NCBI GenBank assembly: GCA_018823905.1 | Contig: JAHJHL010000082.1 | Coordinates: forward strand, 1 to 35,896 | DNA length: 35,896 nt | Direction of reading: 5' to 3' | From: Alphaproteobacteria bacterium | GTDB taxonomy: Bacteria > Pseudomonadota > Alphaproteobacteria > Sphingomonadales > Sphingomonadaceae | In this document: positions 30,889 to 35,896 of the stretch, piece after piece | Layout of the letters: each line of letters begins with the position of its first letter | How positions within the stretch are numbered: the first letter of the stretch is position 1 | Program-made: the position numbers and the translations under genes | The notes under the pieces: model-generated | The model's input: the letters and a program-made list of their open reading frames with translations, nothing else | The model's database searches: none | Told to the model about the DNA's origin: nothing

Positions 30889-32580
30889 TTAGCCTTGTGG
30901 CGGTGCGCCATCCACCGATGATGTCCCCGGTCCGCGCGGATCGGCGGCGCCGCGCCAGCCGTCGCCGACGCGCTCGACCGCGTTCAGCTTGGATCCGAGG
31001 TCGGTGGGCTTAAAACTATAGCCAAAGGGTTTCATCTTCACGGCCATCGCCTCGCCCGCGTCGGTATTTTCGATCAGCACGCCGCGGTCGCCGAAATAAA
31101 GATTGGGCAGTTCCATCGCCGTCTTGGCATCGAGCCCCCAATCGAGCACGCCGACCAGCACCTTCGTCACATGCATGATGATGCGCTTGCCGCCCGCCGA
31201 GCCGACCGCGAGCACGACCTTGCCATCCGGGCCGTAAACGATCGTCGGCGACATCGACGACAGCGGGCGCTTGCCCGCCTGCACGCGGTTGGCGGTCGGC
31301 ACGCCGTTCTGGGTCGGTGCGAGATCGAAATCGGTGAGTTCGTTGTTGAGGAAATAGCCGTTGGCGATCAGGTGGCTGCCGAAAATGCTCTCGATGGTCG
31401 AGGTCATCGACACGACATTGCCCGCCTTGTCCGCCACCGCAAAATGCGTCGTCCCTTGCTCGGGAATCGGAACCGCCGCGGCGCGCGGTGTGGCGCCCGG
31501 CGGGGTGCCGGGTTCGTAGCGACCCGCGGCACCGAACGGCGAGATCAGCTGGCGGCGCTCGGCCAGATATTTTTTGTCGAGCAGGCCGGTCACCGGAACA
31601 TCGACGAAATCGGGATCGCCCAGATAGGCGGCGCGGTCGGCGTAGGAGAGCTGCATCGCCTCGGCGAGCAGATGCCAGCTCATCGGATTGTCCTGGCCCA
31701 TCGCCTTCATGTCCCAGCCCTCGATCATCCCGAGGATGCCGAGCACGGTGGTCGCACCGGACGAGGGCGGCCCCATCCCGCACACCTTGTAGATGCGATA
31801 GCTGGTGCAGACCGCAGGGCGTTCCTTGGCCTTGTACGCCGCGACGTCTTTGACCGTCAGCGTTGCCTTGTTGCGCGGCGCATTGGCAACCGCATCGCTG
31901 ATCGCCTTCGCATTGGCGCCGCTGTAAAACGCGTCGGGACCGCGCGCCGCAACATCGCGCAGCAGCGCGGCATAGGCCGGGTTGCGGATCCGCGTTCCGA
32001 CCGGCGCAGGCTTGCCATCGACATAATAGATCGCGCGCGCTTCGGGGAAATCCTTCCACAGCGATTCGAACCGCGTCATCCAGTTGTGCAGCACCGGGGT
32101 AACCTCAAAGCCCTCTTCGGCCAATTTGATCGCGGGCTGGAACAGCGCCGCCCATTCCAGCTTGCCCCATTTCTTGTGCGCCATTTCCAGCAGTCGGATG
32201 TTACCGGGGACGCCCACCGACAGCCCGCCCGGGATCGCATCCGAATAACCGCGCGGCTTGCCGTCGGCACCAAGGAAGCGATCGGGCTTGGCCGACGCGG
32301 GCGCCATTTCACGGCCGTCGATCGTCGATATGCTGCCGTCCTTGGCATCATGATGCAGCATGAGGCCACCGCCCCCGATACCGCTCGATTGCGGTTCGAC
32401 CAATGTCAGCACCGCGACCATCGCGACCGCAGCATCGGCGGCGGTGCCACCCTGTTGCAAAATCTGATGCCCGGCCTCGGTGGCGCGCGAGTCGGCGGAC
32501 GAGGTAACACCCTGTGCAAGGGCGGATGACGGAACGGTCAGGGCGAACAGGCTGATGGCAGCAAGGAGTCGTTTGATCAT
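30889..32580 (-). CDS. ggt: Gamma-glutamyltransferase
   Basis: A 563-residue periplasmic Ntn-hydrolase that self-cleaves and transfers or hydrolyses the gamma-glutamyl group of glutathione. It has a signal peptide ([22 protein letters not shown]). The cleavage site and nucleophile are EQGTTHFAV with Thr377; upstream [29 protein letters not shown], and downstream [22 protein letters not shown] and [12 protein letters not shown] are family hallmarks. ATG 32580 is chosen because it gives the signal peptide. It is divergent from trpG, and cotranscription with the ligase downstream is possible. Confidence 0.95.
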   Translation of the reverse strand: MIKRLLAAISLFALTVPSSALAQGVTSSADSRATEAGHQILQQGGTAADAAVAMVAVLTLVEPQSSGIGGGGLMLHHDAKDGSISTIDGREMAPASAKPDRFLGADGKPRGYSDAIPGGLSVGVPGNIRLLEMAHKKWGKLEWAALFQPAIKLAEEGFEVTPVLHNWMTRFESLWKDFPEARAIYYVDGKPAPVGTRIRNPAYAALLRDVAARGPDAFYSGANAKAISDAVANAPRNKATLTVKDVAAYKAKERPAVCTSYRIYKVCGMGPPSSGATTVLGILGMIEGWDMKAMGQDNPMSWHLLAEAMQLSYADRAAYLGDPDFVDVPVTGLLDKKYLAERRQLISPFGAAGRYEPGTPPGATPRAAAVPIPEQGTTHFAVADKAGNVVSMTSTIESIFGSHLIANGYFLNNELTDFDLAPTQNGVPTANRVQAGKRPLSSMSPTIVYGPDGKVVLAVGSAGGKRIIMHVTKVLVGVLDWGLDAKTAMELPNLYFGDRGVLIENTDAGEAMAVKMKPFGYSFKPTDLGSKLNAVERVGDGWRGAADPRGPGTSSVDGAPPQG

Positions 32581-32656
32581 GCGCGCGACATTGGCGCGAG
32601 GGTCACGGTAGCGCAACCCCATCCCTTCCGACCCTTATTTCGCGCGCGAACGTTTA

Positions 32657-32691
32657 TCCAGACAGCACCCACACTGGTGCGAAATTCTGGA
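32657..32691 (+). promoter_or_regulatory. Hairpin upstream of trpG whose 3' arm overlaps a Shine-Dalgarno sequence
   Basis: TCCAGA (32657-32662) pairs with TCTGGA (32686-32691), and inside it GCACC (32665-32669) pairs with GGTGC (32676-32680). The 3' arm overlaps CTGGAAAG, the best ribosome site in front of an in-frame ATG at 32700. If transcribed, the hairpin would hide that site. There are no Trp codons between 32700 and trpG proper, so this is not a classical attenuator leader peptide. Confidence 0.4.
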
Positions 32692-32795
32692 AAGACGATA
32701 TGGCGAAGAGGATCACAACCCGCAAATCCCGCCTCGTCCCCACAAAAGGACTTATTGCTTCACTCGCGCCCCTTCACCCATTACGGCCCAGCCCC

Positions 32796-33386
32796 ATGAT
32801 CCTCGTCATCGACAATTACGACAGCTTCACCTTCAACCTCGTTCATTATCTGATCGAGCTGGGCGCCGACGTGCGCGTCGAGCGCAATGACGCGCTAACC
32901 GCCGCCGAAGCCCTCGCGACCGGCGCCGAGGCTATCCTGATCTCGCCCGGCCCATGCACCCCCAATGAAGCCGGGATCAGCCTCGACCTCGTCGCCGCCT
33001 GCGCCGACGCCCGGCGCCCGCTGCTCGGCGTCTGCCTGGGGCATCAGGCGATCGGCCAGCATTTCGGCGGCACCGTCCAGCGCGGCCATCTGATGCACGG
33101 CAAGACCTCGCCCGTCTGCCACGACGGCAGCGGCCTCTACGCCGGGCTGCCCTCGCCGTTTCAGGCGACGCGCTATCACAGCCTCGAAGTCGTCGATATT
33201 CCGGACAGCCTGATCATCAACGCGACCAGCGACGACGGCGCCGTAATGGGCTTCCGCCACGTCGAATTGCCAATCCACGGGGTGCAATTCCACCCCGAAA
33301 GCATCGCGACCGAACATGGCCACGCGATGCTCGCCAATTTCATGGGGCTAGCCGGACTTCCCGTACTCGCGCGGCAAGCCGCATGA
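32796..33386 (+). CDS. trpG: Anthranilate synthase component II (glutamine amidotransferase)
   Basis: A 196-residue class I amidotransferase providing ammonia to anthranilate synthase (TrpE is not in the window). It starts [35 protein letters not shown] and the nucleophile Cys80 in [12 protein letters not shown] follow, and the His/Glu pair is in [17 protein letters not shown] 32796 matches family N-termini but has no clear ribosome site; ATG 32700 in the same frame has one (GGAAAG) and would add 32 residues rich in Lys/Arg. The stop overlaps trpD by 4 bp (ATGA). Confidence 0.95.
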   Translation: MILVIDNYDSFTFNLVHYLIELGADVRVERNDALTAAEALATGAEAILISPGPCTPNEAGISLDLVAACADARRPLLGVCLGHQAIGQHFGGTVQRGHLMHGKTSPVCHDGSGLYAGLPSPFQATRYHSLEVVDIPDSLIINATSDDGAVMGFRHVELPIHGVQFHPESIATEHGHAMLANFMGLAGLPVLARQAA

Positions 33387-34381
33387 GTCGCTTCGGCCCG
33401 CTGCCCGATCCCGCACATCTGCTGGGTCATGACGAGGCCGCGCAGGCGTTCGCCGACATCCTCGACGCGCGCACCAGCGAGGACGAGATCGCCGAATTCC
33501 TGACCGCCTTGTCCGATCGCGGCGAGACAATGGTCGAAATCGCCGCCGCGGCGCAGGCGCTGCGCGACCGGCTGATCCCGATCAATGCCCCCACCGGCGC
33601 GATCGACGTGTGCGGCACCGGCGGCGACGGCCACCACACGCTCAACGTCTCGACCGCCGTCGCCATCGTTGTCGCGGCGTGCGAGGTTCCCGTCGCAAAG
33701 CACGGAAATCGTGCCGCTTCGTCGAAATCCGGCGCCGCTGACACGCTCGAAGTCCTCGGCCTCGACATGGAGCGCGCCGGGCGTCTCGCCGAGGCCACCC
33801 TCGCCGACCTCGGCATCTGCTTCCTGTTCGCCGCCAACCATCACCCGGCGATGAAGCGCATCCAGCCGATCCGCCAGAAGCTCGCCCGCCGCACCATCTT
33901 CAACCTGATGGGACCGCTCGCCAACCCGGCGCGCGTCACCCGCCAACTCATCGGCATCGCGCGCCCCGGCTATGTCCCCGTCTATGCCGAGGCGCTGCAC
34001 CGGCTCGGCACCGACCATTCGCGCGTCGTCTCGGGCGACGAAGGCATCGACGAACTCTCGCTCGCGGGCGGCAACGAAGTCGCGGTGGTCAATGCCGAAG
34101 GCGTGTTCATGCAGCGCAGCCATGCCAGCGACGCAGGCCTCCCCACCCATCCAATCGAGGCCATCCGCGGCGGCGACGCCGCCGACAATGCCAAAGCCCT
34201 GCGCGAGCTGCTGTGGGGCGCCCCCGGCGCCTATCGCGATGCGGTGCTGTACAATTCCGCCGAGGCGCTCGTCATCGCGGGCGCCGCCGAAACGCTGACC
34301 CATGGCGTCGAGGAAGCCGCCGAAGCGATCGACAAGGGGCTCGCCAACGCGCTGCTCAATTGCTGGATCGCCTATAAATGA
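33383..34381 (+). CDS. trpD: Anthranilate phosphoribosyltransferase
   Basis: A 332-residue enzyme adding phosphoribosyl pyrophosphate to anthranilate, second step of tryptophan synthesis. [18 protein letters not shown] is the PRPP loop, [22 protein letters not shown] the anthranilate-contact region, and [13 protein letters not shown] and [11 protein letters not shown] are further hallmarks. The N-terminal helical part ([18 protein letters not shown]) is complete. ATG 33383 overlaps the trpG stop, so translation is coupled. A 127-bp gap containing a repeat separates it from trpC. Confidence 0.97.
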   Translation: MSRFGPLPDPAHLLGHDEAAQAFADILDARTSEDEIAEFLTALSDRGETMVEIAAAAQALRDRLIPINAPTGAIDVCGTGGDGHHTLNVSTAVAIVVAACEVPVAKHGNRAASSKSGAADTLEVLGLDMERAGRLAEATLADLGICFLFAANHHPAMKRIQPIRQKLARRTIFNLMGPLANPARVTRQLIGIARPGYVPVYAEALHRLGTDHSRVVSGDEGIDELSLAGGNEVAVVNAEGVFMQRSHASDAGLPTHPIEAIRGGDAADNAKALRELLWGAPGAYRDAVLYNSAEALVIAGAAETLTHGVEEAAEAIDKGLANALLNCWIAYK

Positions 34382-34396
34382 GCGCCGCGCATTCCA

Positions 34397-34491
34397 CGTC
34401 ATTGCGAGGAACCGGAGGCGACGCGGCAAACTCCAGCTTTCGTCCATCAAGATCGCTAGCTGGAGATTGCTTCGCTACGCTCGCAATGACG
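34397..34491. repeat. Extragenic inverted repeat inside the trp operon
   Basis: CGTCATTGCGAG (34397-34408) is the reverse complement of CTCGCAATGACG (34480-34491); internal CTCCAGCT and AGCTGGAG also pair. The motif, with GGCGACGCGGCAA and ATTGCTTCGCTACGC, is a familiar sphingomonad repeat. It fills nearly the whole trpD-trpC gap, so it must be transcribed in the trp mRNA if the genes are cotranscribed. Confidence 0.85.
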
Positions 34492-34508
34492 ATAATGTTG
34501 AGCCCGAA

Positions 34509-35294
34509 ATGAACAAACTCACCCAAATCCTCGCCACCAAGGCCGAAGAAGTCGCCGCGCGCCGCGCGCTGCGCTCGTTCACCGACCTCGACGCCATCGA
34601 CGCCGGTCCGGTGCGCGGCTTCCACGCCGCCTTGCAGGCAAAAATCGACGCAGGCGGCTTTGCCCTGATCGCCGAAATCAAGAAAGCCTCACCATCCAAG
34701 GGATTGATCCGTAACGATTTCGACCCCGCCGACCACGCCCGCGCCTATGCCGCAGGCGGCGCCGCCTGCCTCTCGGTCCTCACCGACGCCCGCTATTTTC
34801 AGGGCCATGAGGATTATCTGGTCGCCGCGCGCGCCGCCTGCGCCCTGCCCGCGCTGCGCAAGGATTTCATGATCGACCCCTGGCAGGTGGCCGAAGCGCG
34901 CGCGATCGGCGCCGACGCGATCCTGATCATCGTTGCCGCGGTGGACGACGGCGCGATGCAAGAAATCGAGTCCGCGGCGTTCGAGCGCGGCATGGACGTG
35001 CTCGTCGAAGTACATGACGAGGCCGAACTCGACCGCGCGCTGAGCAAGCTCAAATCGCGCCTGATCGGCGTCAACAACCGCGACCTCAGAACCTTCGAAA
35101 CCGACCTCGCCGTCACCGAACGCCTCGCCAAACTTGTTCCCGCCGGCACGCTGCTGGTCGGCGAAAGCGGCATCGCCACCCACGCCGACTGTCAGCGCCT
35201 TGCGGCCAGCGGCGTAAAAACCTTCCTCGTCGGCGAAAGCCTGATGCGACAGGACGACGTCACGACGGCAACGAGGGCGTTGCTGGAAGGATGA
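34509..35294 (+). CDS. trpC: Indole-3-glycerol phosphate synthase
   Basis: A 261-residue TIM-barrel enzyme, fourth step of tryptophan synthesis. [16 protein letters not shown] holds the catalytic Glu and Lys region, [17 protein letters not shown] and [12 protein letters not shown] (catalytic Lys) follow, then [16 protein letters not shown] and LLVGESGI near the end. ATG 34509 ([19 protein letters not shown]) matches family starts; a longer frame from 34302 is an artefact through the repeat and the end of trpD. trpF, trpB and trpA are elsewhere. Single-function form, not fused to TrpF. Confidence 0.97.
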   Translation: MNKLTQILATKAEEVAARRALRSFTDLDAIDAGPVRGFHAALQAKIDAGGFALIAEIKKASPSKGLIRNDFDPADHARAYAAGGAACLSVLTDARYFQGHEDYLVAARAACALPALRKDFMIDPWQVAEARAIGADAILIIVAAVDDGAMQEIESAAFERGMDVLVEVHDEAELDRALSKLKSRLIGVNNRDLRTFETDLAVTERLAKLVPAGTLLVGESGIATHADCQRLAASGVKTFLVGESLMRQDDVTTATRALLEG

Positions 35295-35325
35295 GGTTCA
35301 CTTCGGGGTGGGAAGCGGACACCAA

Positions 35326-35350
35326 ATCCTCTCCCCCTGGGGGAGAGGAT
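35326..35350. repeat. Perfect palindrome with 12-bp arms (CTCTCCCCC type)
   Basis: ATCCTCTCCCCC (35326-35337) and GGGGGAGAGGAT (35339-35350) are exact reverse complements around a single T. It is followed by a second imperfect hairpin (AGCTTGCTCC-GCAA-GGAGCTAGC, 35356-35378) and GGTGAGGGGGT, together a composite repeat commonly seen in sphingomonad intergenic DNA. Confidence 0.85.
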
Positions 35351-35458
35351 AGCGTAGCTTGCTCCGCAAGGAGCTAGCGAAGCTTGGTGAGGGGGTGAGC
35401 CGCCAGCGCGCGGAAACCCCTCTCAACTGCGGCTAGGCAGCAAGCTGCCAAACCTTCG

Positions 35459-35483
35459 TATCTCTCCCTCAAGGGGAGAGATA
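35459..35483. repeat. Hairpin TATCTCTCCC / GGGAGAGATA
   Basis: Arms 35459-35468 and 35474-35483 are exact reverse complements around TCAAG. Together with the element at 35326 it may form the right half of one larger inverted composite, since both carry CTCTCCC/GGGAGAG cores. Confidence 0.75.
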
Positions 35484-35525
35484 TCGAATATCCTACGTCC
35501 GCTTCCGGTCGATTCCAGACCTTCG

Positions 35526-35594
35526 TCATCCCGGACTTGATCCGGGATCCACGGCGGCGCTGAAGTCATGGATCCCGGATCAAGTCCGGGATGA
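35526..35594. repeat. Perfect 26-bp inverted repeat pair (GATCCGGGAT type)
   Basis: Arms 35526-35551 and 35569-35594 are exact reverse complements over 26 bp with a 17-bp loop. Each arm is itself a hairpin (ATCCCGGA-CTTGA-TCCGGGAT). This is a very common alphaproteobacterial extragenic repeat in REP-doublet form. Confidence 0.9.
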
Positions 35595-35674
35595 AGACCG
35601 GGAGGAAAATCCTCCCTGTCGCGCAGCGATCGGGAGGGGGACTGCATGCGAAGCAAGGGGTGGAGGGGCGGCAA

Positions 35675-35867
35675 CGTCGCGCCAAAGCCCCTCCGTCAGC
35701 GCTTCGCGCTGCCACCTCCCCATGGCTTCGCCACAGGGAGGACCCATGTTAATTTATGCCGTCGCGTCGCAATCGGCAGCAGGCGACCGGAATGGGGTGG
35801 GTAGCGGACGGCGCCGATCCTCCCCGGAACGGGGATGGGGACCGCCGCGCAGCGGTGGTGGAGGGGC
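35675..35867. repeat. Two further G/C-rich repeat stretches (CCTCC...GGAGG types)
   Basis: At about 35689-35743 CCCCTCCGTCAGCGCTTCGCGCTG is followed by CCACCTCCCC and CACAGGGAGGA. At about 35817-35867 GATCCTCCCC-GGAACGGGGA is followed by CCGCCGCGCAGCGGTGG and TGGAGGGGC. Both contain short dyads (AGCGCTTCGCGCT; CCGCCGCGCAGCGG) and have the layout of sphingomonad intergenic repeat units. Boundaries are approximate. Confidence 0.6.
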
Positions 35868-35896
35868 CGCGGCGGTGCGTCATGACGAAAGGTTTC

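Larger units (their letters stand above)
35295..35896. other. Gene-free 602-bp region densely packed with repeats
   Basis: No credible coding sequence lies between the trpC stop and the window end. The DNA is a run of several palindromic repeat units of different sequence: C/T-rich hairpins (35326-35350 and 35459-35483), a GATCCGGGAT-type inverted pair (35526-35594), and two further compositionally repetitive stretches (about 35675-35745 and 35817-35867). Each is described separately. The next gene must begin beyond the window. Confidence 0.8.

Noticed and set aside
32700-32795. Classical trp attenuator leader peptide
   Set aside because: The frame contains no tryptophan codons and does not stop before trpG; no terminator/antiterminator pair is evident.

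Overview
The window looks like an ordinary chromosomal segment of a high-GC alphaproteobacterium of the Sphingomonadales, most like Sphingopyxis or a near relative. This is an inference from gene content and repeats, not from a database match. Support comes from an UrcA-family protein, a type-2 ArgC, a MerC-domain protein, a DUF6356 protein, strong C/G bias at third codon positions, and several families of extragenic palindromic repeats of the kind common in sphingomonad genomes. I see no rRNA, tRNA, CRISPR array, phage gene, transposase or integrase.

Layout. Positions 1-4322: a cut lipoprotein gene divergent from a peptidase/cell-wall/arginine run (M17 aminopeptidase, NlpC/P60 hydrolase, argC), then a small convergent gene. 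Positions 4505-9648: a membrane-anchored sorbosone/glucose-dehydrogenase-like beta-propeller, dnaN, a small IalB-like exported protein, a LysR regulator divergent from an UrcA protein with a perfect 22-bp palindrome between them, and an exported hypothetical. Positions 9930-13315: a TbpB-like surface lipoprotein of less GC-rich composition, rlmN, an outer-membrane beta-barrel with its own terminator, and ynfA. Positions 13442-17373: a TesA-like lipoprotein esterase divergent from a LolD/YbbA-type ATPase and an FtsX-type permease, the same arrangement as E. coli tesA-ybbA-ybbP.

Positions 17606-23230 (minus strand): thrS, a metallophosphoesterase and an AraC regulator overlap by 4 bp each, followed closely by a putative zincin-type metalloprotease and a TauE-like permease. 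Positions 23379-28967 (plus strand): a merC-like gene with a palindrome in its promoter spacer; a compact module of two small membrane proteins, an XRE regulator and an alpha/beta hydrolase; then DUF6356, a second hydrolase, a thioesterase, glyoxalase I and II, and a lipoprotein. Positions 29042-32580 (minus): a long-chain acyl-CoA ligase and a gamma-glutamyltransferase. Positions 32796-35294: trpG-trpD-trpC. The last 600 bp hold no gene but are packed with inverted repeats of several families.

Most genes are housekeeping. The parts most worth following up are the HExxH...NE putative protease and its operon, the palindromic operators in the LysR/urcA and merC promoters, the small membrane/XRE/hydrolase module, the hairpin and alternative start upstream of trpG, and the number of different repeat families, one of which lies inside the trp operon. 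I did not find a clearly new multi-gene system.
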